Source: Entoloma clypeatum (lineage: Eukaryota; Basidiomycota; Agaricomycetes; Agaricales; Entolomataceae). From it: a DNA stretch of 64,000 bases. Below the pieces are notes generated by a model that had not been told where the DNA came from, made no database searches, and was given only the letters and a program-made list of their open reading frames with translations. A program made the position numbers and the translations under genes. The DNA lies in the NCBI GenBank assembly GCA_963565915.1, contig OY751493.1, positions 310,001-374,000 of the forward strand, read 5' to 3'. Position 1 is the first letter of the stretch; each line of letters opens with the position of its first letter. Shown here in pieces: positions 1 to 11,400 of the stretch.

Positions 1-1177
1 AAGGGACGTCTACTACCCGGCCCTATATCCTCCACCCAAACGGCGACGCGAGCAAATGTCTGGATGTACGTGGGGCCGCCTTTGAGAACGGCACGCCTGT
101 ACAGATGTAGGTCACCACCACTTAGTACGGCCGGCACTTCGGAACTGACTCGTTGGACAGCTACGACTGCAACAACACGCCGGCTCAAAGCTGGGCCATC
201 AATACAAAAGTCCAGGTGTACGGCACGAATTACTGTCTTGACGCAGGCTCCAGTTGAGTCGGAACTGCTCAAAGTTCACTTTGGAACTTACAGTATCCGA
301 GCGACTTCCCCCCGTGTAAGCACAAAGCCGACTCCCGACTCTCATATAGGCCCGGCCAGCGGTGTGGGGATGAAGATCTGGCAGTGCTACGACAACCTCC
401 CGGCCCAAGCGTGATATTACACGGATGACCAGAGGATCACACTCACCGGTCAAGGTTCGTTCTCTGGCTCTGGAACATGCATGACATACTATGCCATCTC
501 AAACGCCCTCGCCCCCCCCCCCCCCCCCCGCCCCCCAGGTCAATGCCTCGACCTTCCCAACGGCGTCCACGTCGACGGAAACCAAATCCAAACGTGGCAA
601 TGCACCGACAACGACACCAACCAAATCTGGACGCAGCAGCTTCCGTTCCCCACGACCGGTGTACGTGCGACATCCGCCTTCAAGGTCCCAATTCGTTTTG
701 CTGACCGAATCATATGCAGGAGTACTGCTGCCCACCGACGGACCTGGAGAGGCTGTCTCTGCTCAATCTGCGAGTGCGTTTTATTTTTGTTGGGCTTGGC
801 CCTTTTTCGTTTGAGTCCCGCGTTTCAGCTGACTTTGCTGGATTGATTCTTTTTTATTATTATTACTAGTTATGACCAGGGAACGGTCCATGAATGCCAG
901 TATGTGAGATCTACATTCTTTCCTGGTCTCTTTTTTTCAGCGACCTCGTGGACTGATCACTTTGTTTCTGATTCAGGACGTTCCATGTTGCGCGCAGTGC
1001 ACCGATGGACGCTTTTGAAATCAGACGGTGAGGGTGTGAAAGTGAAATGTCTTATTGTCACGGTACGGCGGCAGGCGAGATATGAGGCAGCATTCTGGTT
1101 CTGGTTCTGGCAGTGCGGGCGCGACTGGTGACGCTGGTGGAATCAAGTCGCAAGATCAAGCTGGCACCGTTGAGTAA
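1..1177 (+). pseudogene. Ricin-B-type beta-trefoil lectin gene, 5' partial, with in-frame TGA
   Basis: Carbohydrate-binding beta-trefoil (ricin B lectin fold) protein, probably secreted; the 5' end lies outside the window. Visible repeats are SKCLDV near 52, NYCLDAGS near 231, QCLDLPNG near 539, and the QxW-type motifs QSW (187), QIW (622) and a broken third one. Exons are separated by short GT-AG introns (about 106-157, 252-355, 454-535). Downstream exons reading EYCCPPTDLERLSLLN, then GTVHECQTF and a Gly/Ser-rich tail ending at TAA 1175-1177 join in frame if further short introns are assumed. TGA at 412-414 falls where the QxW tryptophan is expected (QA* then YYTDD), so the copy looks inactivated by TGG to TGA. 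Alternatives are a sequencing error or a non-obvious splice. The fold is fairly certain; the 3' exon model is tentative. Nothing indicates a toxin catalytic chain. Confidence 0.6.
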
Positions 1178-1741
1178 TGAAACCGTTGCTGAGATTCTTG
1201 CGTTCTCACGCTTGATGATGTCATGGAACGCCTGCGAAGTGGAGGGCACAAGCTGGGATGGGACGGCCGAAGAAATCATCCAGAAATATGTCGACGGAGA
1301 TATCGGCGTGGAAATTGAAATTCTAATTTTCAAGTTTGGAGCTTTCGCTTGCGATTGTCGACCTTGTACAATTTTTCACTCCCGAGACATGTACATTATT
1401 TCTTTTTGTTATCGAGACAATTCTGGAGGGGAAATGAAGTCACGAAGCATGAGATGGAGCACAAAGGCTCGCATGATACGGCTTGACAATAGGATCTGCC
1501 ACTGTACGCGACAATTATCTACCGTCACTCCAAGGCACTGGAGCTGCGTAGCTGCAGCCGCAGCGAGTTTGTTTCGACATGACAATGAAAAAAAAACGCT
1601 ACATCAGCACAGCCACCACATGTTTTAATTGGCCTCATCATTTTCCTGTCTTTGACAGTGATCGATTGATTCCCCCCAAACTCCACAATTTCAACGTCAC
1701 TCACTCTGGACCTCTTCGCTCTTTTTTCTCCAGTCACTTCA
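1178..1741. other. Intergenic, lectin to Mpv17 gene
   Basis: No supported gene. It holds the lectin 3' flank and the promoter region of the Mpv17-family gene. A short ORF across 1113-1628 has no recognisable motif and looks like chance. No clear TATA box upstream of 1742. Confidence 0.5.
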
Positions 1742-2779
1742 ATGGCATCCCTCCTTCGAGGGTACAAGTAAGCTCAATCAGATACACAAACTCGTACATC
1801 CAATCCTTTCACTCACTCACTCACTCACGATCCAAACCTCACCTCACAGCGCCCTCCTCCTCCGCCGTCCCATACTCGCCTCCTGCGGCACCGCCGCCTT
1901 CCTCTTCGGTGCCGGCGACGTTATAGCACAGCAGGTCATCGAGCGCAGGGGATCACGACACGATGTGAGTTTCCGTTGGGAAGAGCTTTCGACTGCGTGT
2001 TGAACTTGATACGCATGTGGCCAGTTTGCTAGGACGGCGCGGTTGACTTTTTATGGTGGTGTGTCTTTCTTCGTGTCATCTTCCAAGGGTAAGCTTATGT
2101 TTCTTTCCAGGCGCCGTATTCGGGCCGTGTATATCGACGTGGTATGGGTACCTCAATACCATAAAGTTCTCAACGCCGACTCGGGCTTTGGTTTCGAGGG
2201 TGAGTGGGTGTCTTTTGATTGTGCCACTGTGGTTCCACGCTCGTCCCTACCTCGTCGTAACACGCTGACGCTCATGATCCTCTCTAGGTCGCCCTCGACC
2301 AAGTCGTCCTTACGCCTGGTCAGCACCACCCAGTGATTCTCAAAAAGTTCTGTTTTCAATTTGATGTACCATACCAGTGGCCGTGGCTTTCTTCTTTGGA
2401 GCAATGAGCGTGTTGGAAGGGAAACCTCAGGAGGCACGGGAGCGGATTGAAAAAGTGTGTGCCTATCTCTCTATTCATTCGTTCTTCCCCCTGAGCGACA
2501 TTACCACACAACCAGGCATACGTCCCGACGCTCATCCGCAATTGGGGCGTCTTCATCCCGACACAAGCCGTCAACTTCACGCTGGTCCCCCCGCACCTGC
2601 GTTTTGTGTTCGTCAGCGTTGTTGGGCTATTCTGGAGTGTGTTTTCGTTTTCGTTTTCGTTTCCTAATTTTTGTGGGTTTCTGACCCTTGGTTGGCTGCG
2701 CAGATACGTATTTGAGCGTCGCCAACGCGCGCGAGCAGAGGGAGGACACGACGGCGTTGGTCGCAATTTCTGGCGTTGA
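1742..2779 (+). CDS. Mpv17/PMP22-family membrane protein
   Basis: Small integral membrane protein of the Mpv17/PMP22 family (yeast Sym1 type), which sits in the inner mitochondrial or peroxisomal membrane. The start ATG at 1742 (MASLLRGY) precedes a GTAAG intron. The next exon reads RRPILASCGTAAFLFGAGD then VIAQQ, the family's N-terminal motif. Later exons give FARTARLTFYGG, then GPCISTWYGYLN (the conserved GP..H.WY element), then VALDQ, VAVAFFFGAMSVLEGK, and a C-terminal exon with the signature NFTLVPPHLRFVFVSVVGLF then W. The last exon ends FERRQRARAEGG...NFWR with TGA 2777-2779. About six exons with short introns. Family assignment is strong; which paralogue, and which membrane, cannot be told from sequence alone. 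Confidence 0.85.
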
Positions 2780-3526
2780 GAAGAGGCGGGAGGACGTGGG
2801 TTGAGTGTATGCTGGCGGAGCAGGAGAAACAGTGTGCGTGGGGCCAGGAAAACTTGAATGTACATGGGTACATTTACCTAACCAGGGGCAGGGCAGTGCA
2901 AGGCTGGTCATGGTATGTATGTAGCAGGAGTCACTCATGTCATTTATGACGTGACAATATGTACTAATTCAGGGTTGCGTGATGCCTCTCTCAAATCACA
3001 TGGCCTCCTTGCTGTCACCCCAAGACAGGTTGCTTGATGGGTGCATGCGCCGCATGGCACGGCCACATGGAACTGCGAACATATCGAACCATCGACGGTC
3101 CGTCGTCCCACCAACCTCGGTGTGTGTGCCGCATTTCTGCCGGGTTCCGTCGATATTCTTAGCCATACTCGCCAATCTCCCCGTCGTTTGGTCGCCACCG
3201 TGACGTGTATGGCTCCAACGTACCACCATACAGCGCCGAGGCCCGCAACTCTCGGGCCCTCCGACCTCTTCCCCTAGCTCTTCCCTCCCCACAAACGCGC
3301 TTAATAATTGTTCCGCTTTCGGCCGCCTCTCTGCCAGCCACTTTAAGCCCTCACACCTCTTTTGATACAACCTAATTTCAAATTCTCACCCCCCCTCCCT
3401 CAAGGTCAGCCTTTTTTCTGCTTTAAATCCCCCATTCCTTGTCAATTGAATAATTCGTCGCCTCAAAATCAGAAAAACGAGAAGAAAAAAAAAGAAAAAG
3501 AAAAAGCCTCCTGCTTACAGCACACG
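2780..3526. other. Intergenic, Mpv17 gene to AIG1-like gene
   Basis: Contains the 3' flank of the Mpv17 gene and a pyrimidine-rich leader (3370-3450) followed by an A-rich stretch (3477-3505) just upstream of the next start, typical of basidiomycete promoters. Minus-strand ORFs here show no family motif. Confidence 0.5.
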
Positions 3527-4863
3527 ATGCCTGATAACAGACCGCCCCAACAAATTTACCCCCTCATCGGTGTACACACGCCGTTCGACCCCGCCAACAC
3601 GCTCGTCACGTCCCCGGTCTTCGCCCCGCTCGTCCTTGCTGCCATCCGACTGCTCCTAGCGCTCTATACGCTCGTCACGCTCATCGTCACTCTCGTCTGG
3701 GAAGTGCAGGATGGCTTTGGTTCGGCGTGCGTTGCTCTCACTCTCACCTCTTTTCATTTGCGATGATCTCACCCTCAAACAGGTACCTTTCCTACTTTAC
3801 GCATCTCTCGTACACCGGCCTCTGCGCGTACTTCTGGGCGTCGGGCGTGCAAGGGGCCGTGTTTGCCCTGCGCGGGCGGAAACGCCGGTCCTTCATCGGT
3901 AGAGAGAGTTCGGGATTGGGCGGCAGTGATAGCGACAGGGACAGTGGGCACAGGTACGACCCCGTGCAATACCCGCTGCAGGACTGGCCGCGGCCGTTGC
4001 AGGCCTTGCATGTGCTGTTACTGACGACGGTCACGGCGTATCGTGAGTTGTTTTGCTTGCAATGGTTTTTCCTTTTTTCTTGGTTCTTAGTCTCTCTTTC
4101 TCTTTTTCTTTCTGGGTATAACTAGCGCTCGTGGTCACGGCCGTGTTCTGGGCCCTCCTTGCTTCGCCCTCTGCGCTCTCGAGTTCTCGGACTGGTGTGT
4201 TCACTTCCCCCCCTCCTCCTCCTCCACTAACCAGCCTTACATTCTTTTTTTCTTTTTCAAAAGCCTTCACCAACATCTCCGTCCACATGCTCAACACCCC
4301 CCTGGCGCTCTTCGAGGTCCTCCTCACCAACACCCCACCCGCGCCCTGGCTCCTCCTCCCTCTCTCCAGCTTCGTCCTCTTTCTGTACGTCGCCCTAGCG
4401 TACCTCTCGCACGCGACCGTCGGGGGCGGGTATTATCGTGAGTTTCCAAACTCTCCCTCTACCCCTCCCTCTGTCGCTCCCTCTATGCCTCCATTCCTCC
4501 CTCCATCCCTCAATTCCACATCTCCCTCCCTCCCTCACCTTGACCTGACCTTGACCTAACCTGACCTACACACACCCACACACATACACAGCCTACAAAT
4601 TCCTCAACCCCAACACCCCCGCCCACCCACACATCGCCGGCGCCTACCTCTTCGGCATGCTGTTCGGGTACACCCTCATGTTCCTCGCCGTGCGCGGGCT
4701 CGTGCTTGCGCGCGTGTGGGCCGTGCGCCGTTTGCGGTCGGCGAGGTATGCGGATATCGGGGAGGATAAGGTGTCGGTCTCGGATTCGGTCACGGTCACG
4801 GTGGGGGGGAAGGGTGGGAAGGGTGGGAAGGGGGAGGAGATTGGGGAGTGGGAGATGCTTTGA
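3527..4863 (+). CDS. FAR-17a/AIG1-like multi-pass membrane protein
   Basis: Predicted multi-pass membrane protein resembling the FAR-17a/AIG1-like family (androgen-induced gene 1; metazoan members hydrolyse fatty-acid esters of hydroxy fatty acids). Start ATG 3527 gives MPDNRPPQQIYPLIGVHTPF, then a hydrophobic segment (APLVLAAIRLLLALYTLVT). After introns come YLSYFTHLSYTGLCAYFW, ALHVLLLTTVTAY, VVTAVFWALLA, then FTNISVHMLNTPLALFE with the conserved NxxxHxxN-like element, PWLLLPLSSFVLFLYVALAY, and GAYLFGMLFGYTLMFLAVRG. The cytosol-like tail is unusual: repeated GKGGKGGKG before EEIGEWEML and TGA 4861-4863. Six exons; the intron at 3726-3780 restores the frame (GFGS then AYLSYF). Family call from motif order and topology; enzymatic activity is inferred only. 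Confidence 0.7.
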
Positions 4864-5410
4864 AATGGACTTGTGAATGCTTTGTGTTTTGCAAAGCCCC
4901 GCCCGCCCCCCCCCCCCCCCCCCCCAGCCCTGCCATTTTATTTATTTATGCATGACGTCTGCAACGATATCGATCTGCTCACTTGTTTTACACCACTCTC
5001 CCTTTGAAACTTTTCTCTCCCATCTTTTCACCCATCCATCCATACATCACGGTCTCGTCCGTAGTATACGATTTTTTTTTTTGATTTTTTCTTTTTTAAC
5101 TCACTGCCCCCTCGACGTAGTTACGATGTAATCCTTGTGGTTTTGAACTAATGCTGTGTGCAGTCCTCTGCAATGTCCATTCTTTTTGCCGCGGTTGATC
5201 GATGGATGGATGGATGGCTTGAGAGGGATCAAGGGGGGATTGTGTCGGTGGGGAGAGCACGTTTAGGGTGGTTGGCAGTGGGTTCGGCACCCAGGCCTTT
5301 GTCCTTTTTTTTTTCGTGTGGATGGGAAGAAACTGGACGCGATTTTTTTTTTGGTGGAGGTGCGTACTAGTAGGGTTGCACAACTTTGCCTTTTCACTCT
5401 ACATGTCAAT
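4864..5410. other. Intergenic, AIG1-like gene to tRNA-Asp
   Basis: Contains a long poly-C tract (about 4906-4926), poly-T runs and a (GATG)n microsatellite at about 5201-5217. No gene seen. Confidence 0.5.
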
Positions 5411-5504
5411 TCTTTCCTAGTATATCGGTTAGTACACGCGCCTGTCATTCCAAAAACTGTCTGGGGGTGCGCGCGAAAGCTGGGTTCGACTCCCAGGGGA
5501 AGAG
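5411..5504 (+). tRNA. tRNA-Asp (anticodon GTC) with 20-nt intron
   Basis: A full cloverleaf can be drawn. Acceptor stem TCTTTCC (5411-5417) pairs with GGGAAGA (5497-5503) with one G-T pair; discriminator G5504. D stem GTAT/GTAC; anticodon stem CGCGC (5437-5441) pairs perfectly with GCGCG (5469-5473); anticodon GTC at 5444-5446; T arm CTGGG-TTCGACT-CCCAG. The anticodon loop closes only if about 5448-5467 is removed, a 20-nt intron starting one base 3' of the anticodon, which is the canonical position for nuclear tRNA introns. A-box and B-box (GGTTCGACTCC) promoters are internal. The tail after 5504 lacks an immediate long T run. Confidence 0.88.
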
Positions 5505-5887
5505 TTATTTGTGCATGGTTGTGGTTTCTGAAGTAAAATTTTTCGTTTCTTCAACAGAGCCACGACTAAATATCTTGGGCCCATAACTCGCGGGAGACAT
5601 GACACACCCATTCGACGTTAACTCAAGTACTTTGGGCCACTGCGGCGCGAGGATGACTTGAAGCTTTATAAACTCCGAATCCGTAGGGAGAGAACCCTCA
5701 ATTGAACAATTCTTCGTTCGAGCATGTCTTTCCGAGTCGCGTCTGTCATACTTATATCTTCTTACAATCAGACTCTGACAGAACTTGTCGCGCGCAAGTT
5801 GGGTTAGGAAAGAGAAGGAACTTGAAAGTCAAAAAAAATCAAGTTGGATTCTAAATTAAGCACTGCTCAAACATACAAGGTAGTTTA
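5505..5887. other. Intergenic, tRNA-Asp to sialidase-like gene
   Basis: No gene or repeat recognised. It is the 3' flank of the convergent sialidase-like gene. Confidence 0.45.
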
Positions 5888-7201
5888 CTAGGAAAAAGTG
5901 ATTTGATGACAGACGGCTCCCCCGTTATCCGCGCAGCCAAGCACGCTCCCGTCCGACTTTGCCATAAGGCCCGGCCAATTTGATTGGACGGGGAGTACAG
6001 TGACTTTACGGCCCCAGTCAGCAGGATCACTGAATGCAGAGGTGACGATCTTCATGCTTGCGCCTTTGACCCTAAAATTCGTCGTTAGCGCGTAATGTAC
6101 AGCAAGCTGGACAGGGCGAGACGTACCACTTGTGGAGAGATGTGTCCTCGTCAGTCATGAATGACACGACGAGCGCGCCTCCCGTCGTGGCTGCCAGCTG
6201 AGGCGCGCCGGCTGTAAACACGATAGTTAAATATACTGAGAACACATGTTCGGCGGCGTACCGTTGTTCTTAGATCCAGTTGGAACGTACACCTGGGCTC
6301 TAGAACCCCATGTCTTGCCATCGTCATTGGATACGACGCTCTTCACCGTGAAGGTCCCAGTACCCTCGGTCGTCTCGAACACGCACATGACTTTGCTGAC
6401 GCCGTTTGCCGTGAAGTCCGCGCACCCCGGCATACCGTCTCGACCGGTGGTAGCCCCCCCAGCGACAACAGTAATGCCGGACCAGGTCATCCCGCCGTCG
6501 GTCGAAGAGCGCATGAGAATGTCTTGATCTCCGCTATCGTTCTCTGCGGCGTAGTACACCTGGAGGGCACCGCTTTTTGCTATGCGCCCAAAAGGTTCCT
6601 ATTCGGGACGGAAAAGGATCGCACAATTAATATTAGCCTTGTAATCTCGAGAGTGAATCAAAAAAACGACACCCAAAGCCCGTTCACACCGTTTTTGGTT
6701 CTCTGATCTATATTGGACAGGAAGGCCCAGGTGCGGCCGTTGTCGTGCGAGATGGACGCTAGGATGCGAAAGAACGTGTACGCGCCGCCCCCGCTCTTGT
6801 CGTGGTTGTGGAACGTGCAGACGACGTCGCCATTCGCAAGCCGAACGAGGTGAGGGTTGTCAAGGCCGTCCCCGCCGGAAGTTACGGAGCCCCAAGCTTG
6901 AAACGAGCCGCCGCCGTTGGTAGAGCGGGTGACGGTTAGGACGCGGGTGGTACCGCTCGAGGCGGTTACGACCTGGATCACAGAAGATTGTTGAGATAAA
7001 AAATGCAAGAAAGGGAGGACGACGTTATACAGCGAGAATGGATCCGTCCTGCAGCGTCGTCGTTCTAGGATAGGTGCCACCTTGACCTGGATTGACCTGG
7101 ACGGCGGGGCCGTTGACGGTGGGGGTAATGGCAGCTCGACGTTCCAGGACAGAGCCGACGATGGTGGACGTGAGCGTAAGGACGAGAGCGAGGATCCTCA
7201 T
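5888..7201 (-). CDS. Secreted BNR/Asp-box sialidase-like protein
   Basis: Secreted six-bladed propeller protein of the sialidase/neuraminidase superfamily. Start ATG 7201-7199 gives MRILALVLTLTSTIVGS, a signal peptide, then LERRAAITPTVNGPAVQV. Asp-box (S-x-D-x-G-x-T-W) motifs are visible: STNGGGSFQAW, SISHDNGRTWAF, SSTDGGMTWSG and SNDDGKTWGS, in that order. Exons run to LGCADNGGAVCHQ with TAG at 5890-5888. Introns remove for example about 7032-6974, 6680-6600 and 6240-6210. True fungal sialidase activity cannot be shown; many basidiomycete members of this fold act on other glycans. The start of a second copy is at 14720-15188, probably an assembly duplicate. A TATAAAAAG lies 30 bp upstream. 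Confidence 0.8.
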
Positions 7202-7859
7202 TATGATGATGTGGAGCGAAATCTGTGGATCTTTTTATAGCATAATTGTGAGTGTGACGTAATACTAATAGAAGAATTGTATATAGCCGATGATTACGGG
7301 GCAGTGGTCATTCGTCATAAGCAGCGCGAACTCTTCCGCAATGCATCTCATGGGAGCGTGCGTTGAGCAGGGCAGAAGCGATGAATTGGCGAAGGACGTC
7401 TGGGCGGATTGGTACAAGTGCTTGATACGTAAGTACTATATGAGGTGTTGGTCAAACCACGGAGAGACTCAGCAGGGTACGTGCTGAGCAAGCCATGTAT
7501 ATATAAGGGGATAGATGCAGCCCCAAAAGACAAGCAGACAAGCGTTGTGATACTGATATTCGACAACATGGAGGGATATAAAGATAACGATAAGTAGTGG
7601 TAACAAACCGCCGCGAAAGAAGCTCGGCGAATAAGGTAAATTCCAAGAAGGAAGGTACTTGAATGAGATAAGAAAATGTCCAAGGTATGTCCATGCGGTG
7701 TCGAGAAAGTTCTTGTCGCTGAGATGAGAAACAAACCGGCGCGGGGTGGACAGGGGGGATCGAGGGTAAGGCGCCTCGCGACGCACATACAAGGAGCATG
7801 CTCATAGGACGCCTCCATTCCCACGTCCGAATCCTCTAGTACGGAGTGCAGACGCAGAA
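7202..7859. other. Intergenic, between sialidase-like gene and VTI1
   Basis: Promoter of the sialidase-like gene and 3' flank of VTI1. A TATATAAGG at about 7497-7505 on the plus strand is followed by no convincing ORF. The 171-aa minus-strand ORF across 7348-7863 has no motifs and looks spurious. Confidence 0.45.
7231..7239 (-). promoter_or_regulatory. TATA box of the sialidase-like gene
   Basis: TATAAAAAG on the minus strand, 30 bp before the ATG at 7201, which implies a very short 5' leader. Also present in the duplicate at 15218-15226. Confidence 0.45.
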
Positions 7860-8772
7860 TCACCGGCGCACGAGCTTGAAGTAGAGGATCAACAATATGA
7901 GGAGGATGAAGAAGACGCCAATAGCGCTGAGGATGAAACGCTGTTTGTACATCCTAGAGGGGGGGTGTCAGCTTAAAGCAAGAGGGGAGGGGAAGGAAAC
8001 ACTTGCTGTCTAATCATTTTCTTGAGCGTCCCAGATGCGCGGTCAATATTCGTGTCTGCCCCTTGGAGCTGATAGTGTTGCTTGATAAGCTAATTACGGC
8101 GCAGACGAGGGCAAGGAATTTACCGTATCCCTTGCAGTCTCCATCGCCTCCCTCTGCTGCCTCAGGTTCCTCAGAATGTCGGCGCCCTGATCCTCCGCCT
8201 CCAGCGCAATCCGCTGCGTATCCGCCAGCCTCCTGCTCCCGTCGTTCAGAATCTGCGTCCCGGACAACAGGCGGTCTCTGTCGTTGCCCTCGGCGTACGG
8301 GTTGTCTGACGAGACTGCTGCGCAGGAACGCGTGCCACCAGCACCGAGGAGTTCGAACCGGGCGCTGGCTGCGTGGACGTCTTTGGCTAGCTTTTTGAAG
8401 CGGGTAAGGTCGGCTTTTGCTTGTTTGAGGCGGGCGAGGTAGGAGGGTTTGATGGACTGGGGGATGCCTTGGATTTCTACTTCCAGAGCCGATACCTGGC
8501 GGGTTTGGTGCGTGGGTTACCTCAGGAGAGGAGGGAAAAGACGTACGATATCGTCTGCATCGTCAAGCTCGAGTTCGACTTTCCGGAGGCTCGCTTTCCG
8601 TTGTTCTTTGTAGCTCGTGTAAGGCAGGCTGCGGAGGGAAGGGAATGGGGTGTAGTTGCTCACCTCCTCGATGGTCTTTCCCGCTCCCTTCGAGTTTGTC
8701 CTGGATAGCGAGGATGATGTGCCGGAAGTCGGAGTCGTAGGAGTCAAAGACGGCGGCGGGGGTGTCGTCCAT
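7860..8772 (-). CDS. VTI1: Vti1-like Qb-SNARE
   Basis: Tail-anchored SNARE of the Vti1 family, acting in Golgi, endosome and vacuole fusion. Start ATG 8772-8770 (MDDTPAAVFDSYDSDF, then RHIILAIQDKLEG) matches the Vti1 N-terminal helix; an upstream in-frame Met exists but is not Vti1-like. Next exons give a charged coiled coil (RKASLRKVELELDDADDI; ARLKQAKADLTRFKKLA), NDRDRLLSG, then the SNARE core LADTQRIALEAEDQGADIL then RNLRQQREAMETARDT. The final exon, QRFILSAIGVFFILLILLIL then YFKLVRR, is the C-terminal membrane anchor; stop TGA 7862-7860. At least five exons. Its ATG lies 157 bp from the divergent S53 peptidase start, so they may share a promoter. A second copy lies at 15847-16759. Confidence 0.88.
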
Positions 8773-8929
8773 GAAGGGGAGAAGATGTTGTGTCACGCTG
8801 TCACGGACAAAGCACAAGAGGTGTATATCTAAGAATAGCCACGGCTACAAAAATTGTCTCCCAGCCGACGGTCTCTTGCATCGCCTACGCTCATTATCAA
8901 CTTCTAGTCACTCCTTTGTCAATCCAACT

Positions 8930-11400
8930 ATGAGGGTATCCCTCTTCCTCCTTTTCACCACCGCCCAGCTGGCTGTCGCGACACCTCTTCTCAAACGGTG
9001 GGATGACACCGCCGAGATGCACGCCTGGGTCGATGTCCCTCGTGGTTGGGAGTACCACTCACCCGCCCCTCAGGACTACAACTTCAACCTCCGCATTGCA
9101 CTCAAGCAAGACAAGATCGATGCCCTCATCGCTAACCTCATCGAAACCAGCGACCCCTCTCATCCCAGGTATGTCCCCCTATCGTTCACCCACCTCATAG
9201 CTCATCATCCAAAGATACGGCCAACACCTAACGCCATCCCAAGCCGAATCCCTCGTCGCCGCGCACCCAGACTCCCTCTCCGCCGTCCACTCCTGGCTCG
9301 ACTACCACGGTGTGCCCCAGGAAGCCATCCTCCGCCAAACTGGCGGCGGCGACTGGCTCACCCTCCGCGTCTCCGTCGCCCAAGCCGAACGCATGCTCGG
9401 CACCAAATACGCCGTCTACACCCACACCAAAACCTCGCACAAGCTCGTGCGTACGCTCAGCTACTCCCTCCCTCGGGAGCTGCACTTCCACATCGGCGTC
9501 GTCAGCCCCACCACCTATTTCGGAACCGTCAGGAGCATGCGCGTGACGCACTTTTTGCAGCCGGAGACGAAGCTGAGCCAGGCGGCGATAAATCAGGAGC
9601 AGGGCGCGGCGGCGTTTGTGAATGGGACGGTCCCTTTGAGCTGTAATACGGCCGTTACGCCTGCTTGTTTGAGGGGGCTGTATCACACGGCAAATTATCA
9701 GGTTGTTGGGGGGAACAATAACACGATCGGTGTTACGGGCTTTCTCGATGAGTATGCGAATCAGGCGGATCTCCAGGTATGTGGGGCCCGGGGTCGACAT
9801 CTTTTCACATGGCTGACGTTTTCGGCGCGGGAACAGACATTTTTTACGAAATACAGGACGGATGCCGCTGGATCCAATTACACCACGGTCACGGTGAACG
9901 GCGGTCAAAATGATCAAAGCAAACCCGGTGTCGAGGTGACGAAGTATTTTACGACGTTCCTTCCTTCACTGCTTCTGACTACCCGCGCAGGCTAACCTGG
10001 ATATTCAATACACGACAGGCATCGCGTACCCCATCCCTAACATCTACTACAGGTCAGTCTCGTTCCCATTTCTCACAGAAACCGACGTCCCGATGTCATC
10101 GCAGCACCGCTGGTACCCCACCCTGGACCCCTTCCGGAGCCGCCAGCACAAATGGAAATGAGCCCTATCTCGAGTGGCTTAACTATGTCTTATCCCAGCC
10201 CAACGTCCCACAAGTCCTCACCACATCTTACGGCGATGAAGAACAATCCGTGAGCCCCCCAACCCCCCATCCACGGTTCCAACTTCCTCACCGTCCCCTT
10301 CTGTCTTGTATCTAGGTCCCGCAAGACTACGCCAACACCGTCTGCAACCTCTTCGCACAGCTCGGCGCCGTCGGAACGAGCGTTTTCTTCTCCAGCGGCG
10401 ACTCAGGGTACATCACCTTGACCTCAAACCGTTGCTAAGAATCATCACATTGACCATCATCCCCTCCCCCCCCCAGCGTCGGCGGCGGCCAATGCCACTC
10501 CAACAACGGTACGAACGCCGTGGCCTTTCAGCCCATGTTTCCCGCCTCGTGAGTATCCCCTCCTCCGCCTCCCCCGCCCATTGATGACGATGAGTGTCGA
10601 TCGCCAAAAACCAGCTGTCCCTTCGTCACTACCGTCGGCGGCACACGAGGCACCAGCCCCGAAATGGCCGCCTCCTTCTCCGGCGGCGGATTCTCGCGCT
10701 ACTTCCCCCGGCCCTCGTACCAAGACACCGCCGTCTCGTCCTACCTGACGACCCTCGGCACGACGTATGCCGGAATGTTTGCGTGCGTCCCCTCCCTCTC
10801 TGTCTTTGTGTGATTGAAATGAATGAATGCAAAAAAAAATAAAAAATAAAAAATAAAAAACACCGGATAGCTCGACGGGAAGAGCGTACCCCGACATCTC
10901 GGCGCAGAGTTCGAGTTTCCAGGTTGTGGTGGGCGGGGTTGTGAAGCCTGTTGCGGGGACGAGTGCGAGTTCGCCTGTACGTGGTAACACGTTCTCATTT
11001 TTTTTTTCTTATCGATGACCCAAAAAAAAAAAGGTCGCAGCGGGCATCTTCGCACTCCTCAATGATCACCGCATGTCTCAGGGGAAGCCCTCCCTTGGGT
11101 TCCTCAACCCTCTCTTATACTCCAATGCCTCGACTGGGTTTAAGGATATCGTTTATGGGTCGAATCCGGGGTGTGGGACAAATGGTATTAGTGTTTCTTT
11201 CCTTTTTCCCTTTTTTCATCACTGATGAGGGTGATTGATTGGGAACAGGGTTCAAGACTGGGCCTGGATGGGATCCTGTGAGTTGTTTTTTTTGTATTGG
11301 GAACTGGTGTTCTCGTTCTGATACCTTTTTTTTCCCCTTGTGTGTCTAGGTTACTGGGTTGGGGTCGCCGGACTTTGTAATGTTGCAGGCGTTTGTTTGA
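8930..11400 (+). CDS. Secreted sedolisin (peptidase S53, tripeptidyl-peptidase type)
   Basis: Acidic serine-carboxyl peptidase with pro-domain, predicted to be secreted. Start ATG 8930: [20 protein letters not shown] is a signal peptide. The pro-domain (Pro-kumamolisin) follows: [17 protein letters not shown], then [19 protein letters not shown], then LDYHGV. Mature part begins after the [20 protein letters not shown] region. Catalytic landmarks are [13 protein letters not shown] (Glu/Asp of the triad), [15 protein letters not shown] (oxyanion Asp), GGTRGTSPE and [14 protein letters not shown] (catalytic Ser). C-terminal Ca-site region: [17 protein letters not shown], then [13 protein letters not shown]. 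Stop TGA 11398-11400. About ten short introns, one with AAATAA repeats (10831-10860). Divergent from VTI1. Duplicate at 16917-19387. Confidence 0.92.

Noticed and set aside
2356..2938. Minus-strand ORFs over the Mpv17-family gene
   Set aside because: Overlap well-supported Mpv17 exons on the other strand.
7348..7863. 171-codon minus-strand ORF between the sialidase-like gene and VTI1
   Set aside because: No recognisable motif, low complexity, overlaps the VTI1 3' end; probably UTR or spacer.
9228..9917. 229-codon antisense ORF over the S53 gene
   Set aside because: Shadow of the S53 exons and introns; no domain pattern.
10861..10925. tRNA-like string (TAGCTCGACGGGAAGAGCG ... GTTCGAGTTTCC) in the S53 region
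   Set aside because: It is coding sequence of the S53 exon ([16 protein letters not shown]) and no acceptor or anticodon stem forms.
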